This document shows positions 51,512 to 62,381 of a stretch of DNA of 64,000 nucleotides, piece by piece. A program made the position numbers and the translations under genes. Origin of the DNA: Embiotoca jacksoni (Eukaryota; Chordata; Actinopteri; Embiotocidae); the NCBI GenBank assembly GCA_022577435.1, contig JAKOON010000012.1, forward strand, positions 2,877,001 through 2,941,000, given 5' to 3'. Positions within the stretch are counted from its first letter, which is position 1; each line of letters begins with the position of its first letter. Below the pieces are notes generated by a model. The model was not told the origin of the DNA. It worked only from the letters and a program-made list of their open reading frames with translations, and ran no database searches.

Positions 51512-52660
51512 TAACTGAGCAGCCACAACATTATTACCACTTGACTTATTTTGTGAATACGTCCTCTTGATGCCACCGAAGCAGCTCTGACCTGTGGAGG
51601 CATGGATTTCAAGTCTTGACTTCAATATCAGGTACCAATAGCAGCAGATCCTTTAAGTCCTGGAAGTTGTGAGGTGGGACCATCATGGACTGGACTTGTT
51701 TTTCCAGCATATGCCACAGATGCTCGATTGCACTGAGATCTGGGGAATTTGAGGGCGAAGTCAACACCTTGACCTCTTAGTCATATTCATCAAACTATTC
51801 CTGAGCAGTGTGGCAGAATGCAGTATCCTGTTGACAGAGACCACTGGCATCAGTAAATACAGTTGCCATGAAGGGATGTACGTGGTCGCAACAATGTCTC
51901 GGTAGGAGGTGCATGTCAAAGTAACATTAATATGAATGCCAGGACCCAAGGTTTCCCAGCAGAACATTAACCAGAGTATCACACCACCTCTGCTGGGTTG
52001 TCTTCTTTCCTTAGCCCATCCTGCTGCCATCTAACAACACAGACACAATTGGCTGTCCAGATGATGTAAAAGAAAATGTAATTCATCAGTCCACAAGCTC
52101 ACCTTTCATTGCTCCATGGTCCAGTTCTGATGCTAATTTGCCCATTGTATGTGCTTTTGTCTATGGACAGAGGTCACCATGGCTACTCGGACCAGTCCTC
52201 GGCTACGCAGCCCCATATGCATCAGACTGTGAAGTTGTGTGTTTTCTGACACCTTTCTATCATAGTCAATATCAAGGATTTCAGCAGAGTGTGCCACAGT
52301 ATCTCTTCCTTTGCCCCCAATACACATCAGTGAGCCCTGGGCACCCATGACCCTGTTTCCCATTCACCGGTTGTCTTTTTTAGGACCACTTTTGGTAGGT
52401 ACTAACTACTGCAATCCAAGCGCTGCCATTTTGGAGATGTTCTGATCCACCCATTCAGCCATTACAATTTAGCCCTTGTCAAAGTACCTCAGATCCTCAT
52501 GCTTGCCCCTTTTTTTCCAGATTCCAAAACATCGACTTCAAGAACTGACTGTTCACATTCTGTTTAATATATTCCAATCTGTGACAGGTGCCATTTTAAT
52601 GAGATAATCACTGTTATTCACTTTACCTGTCATGGGATAATGTGCAAATATTTGAACAAT
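51512..52660 (-). mobile_element. Tc1-like DNA transposon, full-length but decayed
   Basis: The left end TAACTGAGCAGCCACAACAT (51512-51531), followed by TATTACCAC, resembles the terminal repeat of a common fish Tc1-like family (TACACTGATCAGCCATAACA). The right end near 52610-52660 keeps only the inner terminal-repeat part (TTATTCACTTTACCTGTCA). The element length of about 1.15 kb is normal for the family. It encodes a broken transposase on the minus strand, listed separately. It sits upstream of grik3. Confidence 0.85.
51660..52530 (-). pseudogene. Tc1-like transposase relic (DD34E type)
   Basis: Broken minus-strand reading of a Tc1-family transposase, the enzyme that cuts and pastes the element. 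The HTH region survives as YDRKVSENTQLHSLMHMGLR followed by a VHRQKHIQWA segment (52133-52363). The catalytic core includes ILWLMFCWETLGPGIHINVT (51761-52030). Downstream, in other frames, CQQDTAFCHTA holds the second aspartate and SPDLSAIEHLW the final glutamate, then EKQVQSM and NFQDLKDLLL. Several frameshifts and stops separate these blocks, so it cannot make active enzyme. Confidence 0.85.
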
Positions 52661-52721
52661 CATTAATTGATAAGCCATTCATTAATGTTTTATGATCTGT
52701 AGGTCTGCTTTCCTGCAGGCT

Positions 52722-52870
52722 ATTGCAGTAGTTCCTAACCTTGGTTTTGGGACTCCCAAAAGGGTTTAAAATATAAATCTATGCAGTTGCAAGATGATTG
52801 ACAGGAGAAAAACACATTTCTCCCACACAGTTATGTTTATCTTTTCATGGCTTTTACTAATCCTAGTCTG
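52722..52870 (+). mobile_element. dispersed repeat B, 5' end fragment (tentative)
   Basis: TTGCAGTAGTTCCTAACCTT, GGGACTCCCAAAAGGGT, AAAATATAAATCT and GCAAGATGATTGACAGGAG follow the 5' end of a dispersed fish repeat I remember as starting CAGTGGTTCTCAACCTGGGG. It lies about 60 bp after the Tc1-like element. The identification is from memory. Confidence 0.45.
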
Positions 52871-53199
52871 TGGAGACATAATTGAGTCTTACTTGCCAGG
52901 AACAAGAGCAAGAACCAAAGATTGGCCATCCGGAGACACTGGTGACACGATGGTGGCACTAATGAACCGCTTTGTTTTTTCCAACCACAACTAAAGTCTC
53001 TGTTGAAAGAGCAGCGAATTAAAGATGTGTCTGCATGATAAATATGGACATGCACACTCCTAATCAGAAGACAGACACAGCAGTTGAATAAGCTTCATCA
53101 GTTCCAGTAAACTTTCTGACTTAAATCTGTGAACAGAAAAAAAACTATATCCGTGCAAATTTAATTGGAGATAAAGTTTTAGCTGAATTTCAGGAGCAG
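52871..53199. other. intergenic sequence, nothing recognised
   Basis: May include more of repeat B, but I cannot align it further. No exon seen. Confidence 0.4.
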
Positions 53200-53507
53200 G
53201 ACCACGCCTCAACCACTCCCCCACTTCCGGCCACACTCCTATAAATATCCACCCACTCTAAACCTCGGCCTGTTCATGTTTTCCGCATCCCACCCTCCCT
53301 CCCTCTTGTTAAACCGTTTCACTTATTGTTATCATGTTTCATAGCCTTTATCCTTCCGTCCCACATGGAGATCTCGGGGATCTGCAAGGCCTGGGAGCCG
53401 CAGTGGATCCTCGACTAAGCCTTCCCCAAACCGCGAAACTCTCACCCTTGCTTAATCTCCCCCAATCAATGAAGGTTTGCCCTCGGCCGAGGCGGGGTCC
53501 TAGCTAG
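53200..53507 (+). other. GC-rich islet with TATA-like box and 57-codon ORF, origin unknown
   Basis: An abrupt C-rich/GC-rich segment in AT-rich flanks. CTTCCGGCCACACTCC (ETS-like core) precedes TATAAATA (53240-53247). An ATG at 53334 opens a 57-codon frame ending TAG at 53507, with a proline- and leucine-rich peptide (motifs HGDLGDLQGLG, LLNLPQSMKVCPRP). I do not recognise it. It may be a retroelement LTR or 5' region, or a chance frame; there is no clear poly-A signal after it. Confidence 0.35.
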
Positions 53508-56019
53508 TGAAATAGTAGTTTTCCTGTGGGAGTTCTGCAATGATTTTTTTTTTTTTTAAATAACAAAATAATGTCTTAACATTATTAAGACAGAAGGATA
53601 AAATCAGTAGATTTAAAATGAAAGTTCTGACTTGTATTTTTTATAATAATAATAATAATAATTAGCTCTGTGAATAAGGTTGACTTTATGAAGAGTAAAT
53701 CAGCATATTTGCGATGAAAATTTTGACTTAAGTTTCTTTGATGAAGAAAGAAAGTAGGACCGCTAAAAATTGTTAAGTCTCTGTTGAATAACTCACTGAA
53801 CATCTTATGTAGACTCATAGTAATAGCAGTTACAAATTAATAATACTGATATCAACAGAACTTTTACTGAATGACCTGATTTGGCATTCAGGATAATTTT
53901 TTACTTTGTATAGGAAAGAGCTTCCACTGATGCTCCTGCTGCAGAACTGGCCCTCATCAGCTTTTTTTTTGCTTTTTTTTTAATGGCTCTGTTGTTAAGA
54001 AAATCTCTCTAAACATAATTGTCATGAACCAGTACAAGTCGCTTGGGAATTAATTAACCTGTATTGTTCATGGTGACATCCTTTGAAGGCCCTGTGGGAA
54101 ATTGTGCAACTGAGTGCTCCTCTTTCACTTGCATAATCAATAAGGGGTCGTGACCTGACAAGAGAATAAATATTATTCAAGTTGCTACGTAGTCCGTGTA
54201 GTTTTATGAAGTCCAATAGCTCTTTCCTTTTGCATTTAATATCCTTTGAAGTGCCATAGCTACCGGTTTATTGCTATTGACAACCGAGAAGGCTGTACAC
54301 CACGTAGTGATGTGGTTTTTTTTAAACATTTGTCACGCTCTCAAACATACATTTTACTGTCCTAATTAAATACAATATTTCCACTTCTCTACTGTCAGAG
54401 TAAAAGACCTATAAATAAGCATCTTCCAGTTTGTTAAATAAACCACAGACTACCAAGCTCAGGCTCCACCAGGGAGCAGCCTTAAAGATGGGAGCTTCAA
54501 CTAAAAGACCAGCATTTAAGTGTTTCACCACTGGGAGGTTGCAAAGGTCTAATTAGCTACTGTGTGTGCTCTGTCAGTGATGGCAGACCTGTACAAGGCC
54601 ATTCCTTCCACTGCCAAGTGATCTCCAGTATACTGTAGCTCCGTATTACATTGTCAAGCCCAACTGCTCCTGTTTCTTGTGTGCTGCTTGGCTCTCCCCA
54701 TGGAAATGCTTCTGAGGGGAGGATACAGCAATTTTCTATGGACTACAAAGTGAAAAGTGAAAGGATTTGTATTTACCAGCCAGTGAGTGGCTAATGACAA
54801 TACGATATGATGGAATTATGGGGATTAGAGGCCAGGGATTTATGTACAGTCAATGAAATTTCAATCAACACCTTAGTGCTACCTCAGTAAATTGAGAAAC
54901 TTTGGGTGAAAGAGAAGAGTTGTATGCTCCGGGAAAGGGTAAATGAGTTGACAATGGGGGTTTTATATTATTTTACTCATGGGGTGCACCTGATGTTTCA
55001 GATTTTTTTCAGTATAACTATGTAAAGAAACAAGACAACAAGGGATACATCACCGTATGCTGAACATTAAGGTGGCCCATGGGGGCCTTTCAATGAAGTT
55101 CATTTATTACTCTTAATCACAGGTGCAATCTCAAATGTCTCAGCAGAGCCTAAATAATGAAGAATGTATTTTATAATTATTATTTTTTTTAAACAATAGA
55201 AACATACAGAAAACACTCAAAGCTATAATAAGATTAATTAATGCATTTTTTGATGGTTGGCATGATGCATGAACACAAACTGTTTCAATCATCAATCTCA
55301 TCACTGAAACACCAAATTGAGAGCTGATGGAACAAACATGATTGTTTACTTTATAAGCACATCATTTGTCACACCATTACACTAAATTAAACTACATTTA
55401 CAAACTTAACAGGAAGCTTAAGCATTTTGGTGTAATTGGGTCAATTTTATTTGGACAAGAAAAACAGCAAGGTCATATTATGTATGATTGGATTTTGTAT
55501 TACTTCATTCTATCACTTGTGTGTTTTACCAATAGTGGGGCAAAACATTTAATGTTTGTCCTGAAATTATTTGCGTTGCAAATTTCAAGATAATCTGACA
55601 ATTAGAATATGAGCCATCTTCCGTGAAAGGTTTTCATTCAAACTTGGACATGGCAATAGTAGAAATTTGACCTTTATTTGAAAACCTTGGTCTGATGATT
55701 AATTTTTAGCCCAATGGGGTTGCACAGCGATTGATCCTCTGTGGACCATGAAAAGAAAATGTCATGTAAAGCAAGCAATTACTCACTTCAGCCCTTGCCG
55801 TGAAGGACTGTGAAAGTTCATGACAATCTGTCCAGATTTCTTGCTCTTAACTGTGGACAACAGACAGAGCAGCCCCGAAAACAACAAGACTGGTTGATTG
55901 TTTAACAGGGTTAAAATGACCAATGTTTATTATGGGGGCCTTCAGTGGCTATAATAATTATGACAGGAGCAAAGGAAAAAGTTGTATAGGTAGGACGGAG
56001 TATAAAAAGTGACAGTCCA
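53508..56019. other. AT-rich intergenic sequence, nothing recognised
   Basis: Contains a T13 run (53544-53556) and a small (TAA)n tract (53642-53662). The stretch 54460-54720 is GC-richer. No gene seen. Confidence 0.5.
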
Positions 56020-56330
56020 TGTAGGGGAAGGTCAGGGGTAGTTGAATGGATCAACCACAGGACTCTCATCCAAGAGAACATGGTTCATGTTCTGTGCGAA
56101 AACAAAAGTCAGAGTTGTGTTGTTTCAATATTCGTAGTAGATTTAACCTATAACATCTTATGTAATGTAACTTACATCATATAAACCAAACCATGATCTT
56201 TTCCAAAACTTAACCAAATATTTTTGGTGAATAAACCTAACCAAACTGTGACCAGTGCACAACGTCAATCATGTGTTTATTATTGTTGCTATGGTGATTA
56301 ATGTTCATTATGCCTTTCGCTGGTACTTCC
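56020..56330 (-). mobile_element. dispersed repeat A, copy 2 (inverted relative to copy 1)
   Basis: The reverse complement matches 19146-19430 along its length. It shares the exact 18-mer at 56186-56203 (CCAAACCATGATCTTTTC), the block around AACAATAATAAACACATGAT, and the distal part with GATCCATTCAAC. Divergence and small gaps throughout show that both copies are old. Confidence 0.65.
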
Positions 56331-58108
56331 CAGCGTTAATGTTGTTTTGGCAAATTACGTCTTCTGTCATTTAGTTACCAGGGCATGTTGATGGTCTCTG
56401 AAAAGGCTCATTAATATAGTTTTTGGATTCATTGGTAACAGATCTATTCTGTAGTTTTGGTAAGAGGACAGCGAGATGGACTCACTAACATTGGCGTTTT
56501 TAGCCTTGTTGCCCTTCAAAACTCTTGTTGCTGGGTGCAAATATTGCATTCCACATGCACTACATTGTTTCATTTAGGCGCAGAGTAATTAATTATGAGG
56601 AGCCATTTTGACGGGCTCTGCTGACATGTCTGTGAACCCAGAAATCATCTACTGTAGACAGTAATCAAACACAGGTGCAGTAGCAGTAATTAACAGCGGG
56701 CTACTTGATAGAGCTAAACCACAAAATATATGCTTTAATAATGTGTAAATAGTTTTCTCTTTGCCTTTGTCTCTTTGTACTGTATGATGTTGTGTGGTCT
56801 GTTTGCCGGGTGCAATGATTGCATTTAACAGCGCAATCACACAAAAAGCAGCAGCGCTTATTTTAGCACAGTGGGGAGAGACAACACTAAACATTTGTCT
56901 CTTCCAGCTATGTTATTCACCCTTAATTTCAGGAAGGATGGCACTGCTTTACCCAAACCACATCAGCCACTCTGTGGAGAGCAATAACATGACAATAACA
57001 GCATTTGGGAATGCACTCATCAAGGGGACTCTAAATTTATTATGCATAGTACACTTGATCTAAATCATCCACAGCTGAGGAAAGCCACCCATCCATATTT
57101 TTGGTGCTCACCCCAGCCAGGCTTGTAGTAATAATAGAGCAGTGAAGCCAAGATGGCCTTTTCTCTGTAATTAAGTAGTTTCAACCAAGTAGAAGCACAA
57201 AATATAAGTCACTTTGTGTATGTGGTTTCTTCTAGTTTATAGTTCAAAGATTTGTTGTCAATAATTCTGTTATCTGTATCAATGGAATCACATCGCTCTC
57301 AAAAACAAACCCCATCTCAACAACATTTCTAAATCACTTATTTCAACACTATCCATCAACGGAAAATGATGATTTGAATAAGGCCCGGCAACTAAAACAC
57401 TTAAGATAGGAAAGTATCATGGTTGCAACCATTCTTTGGCATAAACAGCACACAAAATCCTGCACTGACACTGAATGTTGTTGTTGGATATAAATTGTGC
57501 ACAGCAAGTTTGTCCAATATGGACATCATTCCTAGAGATGCCAAGGTGGTCACATGCACATCTAATAGCACCCCCACAATCACACTGTGATTTTAAAAAG
57601 CTCTTTTGGATGGTCTTGACCTTAGTTTCAGACTTTACAGGAAGTAAGCCCAATCCAATGCTGCTTTGAACTGTTTGTTGGGGAATATCAAAAGCAACCA
57701 CCTACGTGCAACAGAATTATTACATCATGTTTGTTTTAGAGGCTTTTGTGTTCTTTTCCGAGCTTTTAACCAGTAGGTAGCATACTGTATGGATTAGCCA
57801 GCAGTTCTGCTGTTAATCACCAGTGAAGTAAGCTCCTCGACTTATTCAGTCGACAACTGATGATTCAGCTTCAGGATTCAGTGTTTGTTCATGTTCTTAG
57901 CAGAATCAAGAGCTTTCTATGAAAATAAAGTCTCTCCAACGAGACATGATTCTGCTCTTAAAGCCCTTAAAGGAGCCAGTCAACCACAAAGTTTTTTTGT
58001 TTTTTTTACCAGATGCTCCAGCTTCATAACAGTAGTTGGCTCATTTCAGTTTGGAGAAATAGTGGTTTGACTCCAAGGTCCTTTCAGATCACTGGAGTTC
58101 TTACGCTG
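56331..58108. other. AT-rich intergenic sequence, nothing recognised
   Basis: A 94-codon open frame on the minus strand (57417-57701) is cysteine-rich but matches no family I know. No RNA gene or repeat named. Confidence 0.45.
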
Positions 58109-58312
58109 TCATGGGGAAAGAGCATTGCGCCGACAGAGAAACCTAATTTCAACTGCCTCTATCCATGATCTATTTCTTATGGTCACTTCCCAAAACTTGT
58201 GTACACAGATGAGGGTCAGGTCAAAGACTACAGCTTTGTTGTCTGGAAACGTCTTTATATTTGCCATCACATTCTCACTCATAGCCTGCATGACTTCAAC
58301 CTGCAGTGGAAT
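58109..58312 (-). pseudogene. non-LTR retrotransposon relic (region after the reverse transcriptase)
   Basis: The minus-strand frame contains RIPLQVEVMQAM, KAVVFDLTLI, CVHKFWEVTIRNRSWIEAVE and IRFLCR in order. This follows the pattern RRIGAASAVMRAL / KLSIYxSIYVPTLTYGHELW / VMTERxRSRIQAAEMxFLRR found near the C-terminus of fish LINE polyproteins. The order and spacing match, while many residues have changed. The frame is still open here but flanked by unrelated sequence, so only a fragment remains. Confidence 0.55.
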
Positions 58313-58883
58313 ACGATGGAATAAATTGTCTGGAAAAGAGGCTTTTTTTTGTTTTGTTTTTTTACGCAACTCACAACTTGAATGATTTTTACAACGGTTG
58401 ACTCGGAGTAGCACATCAATTGTGACAACGTTATGGTCCAGCCGCGCATGTAATTGAAACAATCGATTGCAATTTCATAAACACAAATGTGCATAAAGCA
58501 CAGAACCGGTAAAGTGAGCTTCTGTTGGTTGAGTGATCAGAACTGTATGCCTATCAATCTCTCCGTCTCCCCCCCTAGGCTTGTTTATTGTTTTCCCATT
58601 GAATGCTGGATAGGGAGGCATTGCACAGGTCTTCTATCATTTCAAGGAGAGGCAGTTTCTGAGCTCTGTCCAAGGATCGGTTATCTCACTTCAACAGAAC
58701 AAAAGGTCTTTTTTATTAAAGGTTGAAAATGTTTCCTCAAATTTAAATTAATTTAACCATAAGTTCTCTTTAGCAGCAACAAAATACCCAGGTTGTGTTA
58801 ATTGACAGTTTTCTAAACCCCACCTCCAAGCAGTGAGCTTGGCAACAGTAACTAGGAACCTCAGTCAAACTTGGAGCATATGT
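58313..58883. other. intergenic sequence, nothing recognised
   Basis: T-rich near 58343-58362. A decayed continuation of the LINE relic is possible, but I cannot see it. Confidence 0.4.
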
Positions 58884-59052
<169 letters not shown>

Positions 59053-59343
59053 TGCATGCTAAATCTGTTTCCCTCTCTCTTTGTCTCTCTGTCTCTCTTT
59101 CTCACTCTGCATCTCCTGAAGTGAGATTAGATGGGAATAGGTAATGAGAACATTTCATGCCAGAAGCATTAGTAACAATGATAATTAATGCCCATTGTCT
59201 TTTGGATCAGCTAAATATTAGGCATGAGGCAGAATTATCTCCCTGTATCAAATCACATTAATCAACATTTGGGGCCACCTGCTAATCACGCTAATATGCT
59301 CTCTATACTGAAAATTAGAAAAAAGAATAAAAAAGAAAGGGGC
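59053..59343. other. spacer between the CTAT and poly-G tracts
   Basis: Begins CT-rich (59070-59105), then ordinary AT-rich sequence. Nothing recognised. Confidence 0.5.
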
Positions 59344-59368
59344 GGGGGGGGGGGGGGGGGGGGGGGGG
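59344..59368 (+). repeat. poly-G tract (25 G)
   Basis: Long G run capable of forming G-quadruplex, about 290 bp from the CTAT array. Assembly length is uncertain for such tracts. Confidence 0.93.
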
Positions 59369-60825
59369 CTGCATGAATGCAGAAGGAACTCCTGAAATCA
59401 GATACGGCGTTCAGCATTTAGATTTCACAAGTGTGTGAAAAACTGATTTCTGAGAGGATTTGTCAAACAAAGAATATTTCAATAACAAATGGAGCAGTGT
59501 CAACAATCAATTCCCATTAATCAAGTGTGTTTTACTGTGTTCAATAGTATATTTGATTTGTTTAAAGGGAAAATCCATCTAAGAATCCATTAACTGTAAC
59601 ACTGTTTAAAATGTTTTACCTCGTATTAACCGTCCAGTCTTTTTGTCTGGTTGTGGATAACTGGTCAACAATACACCATGTGATGTCACTAAGATATTTT
59701 AGTGTAGCTACATTTGATTCTAATAGAATAAAAATCCTCAGCTGTGCAAAACTAAATGTAAACATCGGGTGGTTTTGTTGTGTGAACCGGAGACTCAGAT
59801 ATCGAGAGCCTCCTTCTTGAAGTACTTTGTTGCCTCCATTTTCAGCAATCATATCGAAAGAAATCCATTAGATGAAAGAGAGGTTTTTGAGTAATGGGTG
59901 AAGCTGACCTTTTTGTGACCTGAAAATTTCACGCTTTTTTACTTTTACTATTTTGCTACAGCTCTTTTCAAACACACGGATTGAATGAAAGTTCAGGTGT
60001 CTTCTCTGGGTATGTTGGAAGTCACTCTGGGATGTATATTGTATAAAATAAACATCACAGAAGGTAGGTTGAGAGAACGTGGGCACAGGAAGGATAAATT
60101 ACCTGTCACAAAATAATGCCCTGAAAAAACACTTGTAATCTACCTTTTAGTTTTTAGTTTTTTTTTTTTGTAGACGATAGAGTTGTGTTTTTTTTCTGCA
60201 TTGTTTGAACTGCTGCCTCCTCTCTGCCAGCGGAAATCCTCCCACTGAATTCCACTTTAAAGTTTTTGCCAGCTCTCATATGCATGATGAAAACCACACC
60301 TGCCTCAATCCTGCACAATGTGGTGTAACTGAAACAGCTCAAGTTCAGGCCAAATCATTGCTTTGCCCCAGAACCCTGCTTTAAAAAGCCACAAATCAGC
60401 CAGAGAACACTCAGCTATGAATGGCTGGATTAACAGTACATTTATTCGGTTGGTATGACAGCATGTTATCAAGGAATTGGAGGAGAAATTGATATGTGAT
60501 AGATTTACTGTAGATAACAATATTTTCCAGAGTGGACTCATCTCCTTCCTGTCTCCGCAAGGACTGCGTGTTCGGTTGTGGGTCACTTTGGAATTTAAAT
60601 CAGATTATCTGAGTCAGGGTGGCTAAGGACAATGTTTGCAGAAGTTATTGGTGATGTGGGAGTAATCATAGAGGTTTTGGTGGAACAGCAGTCTTATTTT
60701 GAACTCATTGATTTTTTTTTTGACTGCCACTGGCAGTTAGATAAGTACCCCCCACAATGGCACACTCATTCAAAATCTAATCTCTGTAATACTTTTAGAT
60801 ATTTTTGGGTAACTTCAGACCTCGG

Positions 60826-60861
60826 TTGCCTTAGTTGCACAGTTTGCCTTAGTTGCACAGT
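60826..60861. repeat. 18-bp tandem duplication
   Basis: TTGCCTTAGTTGCACAGT occurs twice head to tail without mismatch. Confidence 0.95.
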
Positions 60862-62335
60862 GACTGTGTTTTATTGCCAGTTCAATTTACATGTCATGCA
60901 TCGGTAAAAATTTTGACAAGTATAAAAATTGCACAGCTATGTAAAACCTCAGGCTCACTGCGGAAAGCGTTGCGAGGAGCACTTATAATTCCTCTTACTG
61001 ATCCTCACCTTTCCTTTTTTTTTTTATCACTTCACACATACAGTGGTGCATCACGACCAATGCCTACTCCCGAGCCTCTGCTGCCTTTCTTCCCTCTTTT
61101 TCTGTATGTGATTTCTGGAAAATTCCAAGCAAATGCCCCTGTAAGATTCAACCATCACACCATCCTCCCTCGAGCCCCCCTTTGCTTTCACATGAATGGA
61201 AAATGTGAAACCACTGGCTCCTGGCTGTCTTCAAAGTGCAGCTTACCAGAATTCCACCATTTCTACAGAAAAATCAGCAAGGAGATTAGCATATGTGTTT
61301 GCTATTCCATTTTGCCATGAGATTTGGATAGACGTTCATATCCTCCTCAAGATGATTTGTAACTGTTGTGATCCCCTTCCCTTTGTGATAATTCCAGCAC
61401 CATCATCAGGTCAAAATTTCAGTGTGTCCGGTACATGGTTTCCAACCAAATACCTTCAAACCTCTTGACATTGCGACCAGCGTTTTGTGTGTTTAGTGTA
61501 TTACCAAATCTCAGCATGTTATCACAGATGATGAACATGGTCAACATTGCTTCCTGAAATTCAGCATATTAACATTGTCACTGTAGTGCCGCACTAGATG
61601 CCTGTTTGCACAGGCAGAATTTCTTAGGTGAAACATCAGTGATGTTCAATAGCTTCAAAGATTCACTCCCTGCACATAAAAATAGTAAGAGCAAATTAGC
61701 CAGGATCAATAATTCAGCAGGTTGTGGACTGCGGGACAGACTACAAAATGCTTTATGACAGTGCTTCAATGTTCCTGCGTGAGCTGAACACGGTCAGAGG
61801 TTTCCTCATCTGCCCAGCCTCATCTCGCTCACTTGCCTTGCTTCTGTCGAGGTCATTAAGTGTGGTGAAACAATCACTGCCATATCAGGAATCATCTTGT
61901 GATTACTGTAATGCTAATCAACCAGAAATCACCTTAAGAGCCTGTCAGGCCCTTGATGGAGCGTTGTGGGAGCCACTGTTCTCATCAATGTGACCACACA
62001 GCTGACAGAAGTCTCAACCTGTTACAGGCCCTCATTTGAACTCCCTCCAGCAAGAATATGCTGACTGAGATATTCATCCTCCAGCTATTGTTCCTCTTCT
62101 AATCTCTTCACACAGAACATTTTCAATTTGGGCTTTTTAGAAAAGCTGTTGTAAGTAGAGGAGCTCCAGGTCTGATCTCACATTTCTCAAAGAAAAGAGA
62201 GCTTCAGAATTTCTGATGTATGTAGATTAGGGCTAGAGCTAATGATGGCTCGATTAATTATTATTTCTACAAATTTAGCCTTATGTGACAACTTCAAATA
62301 GCTTTTTTTTTTTTTGTCCAACCAACAGGAAGCTT

Positions 62336-62381
62336 TTATATATTTTTACATATATATATATAAAATAAATAAATATATATA
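62336..62381. repeat. AT-rich simple tract
   Basis: Alternating TA and AAAT units, self-complementary in part. Confidence 0.9.

Noticed and set aside
57417..57701. Cysteine-rich 94-codon minus-strand frame
   Set aside because: Cysteine spacing fits no zinc-finger or secreted family I know, and no signal or splice context was seen.
60853..61320. 155-codon open frame on the plus strand
   Set aside because: No domain, a homopolymer-encoded FFFL stretch, and no splice or promoter context.
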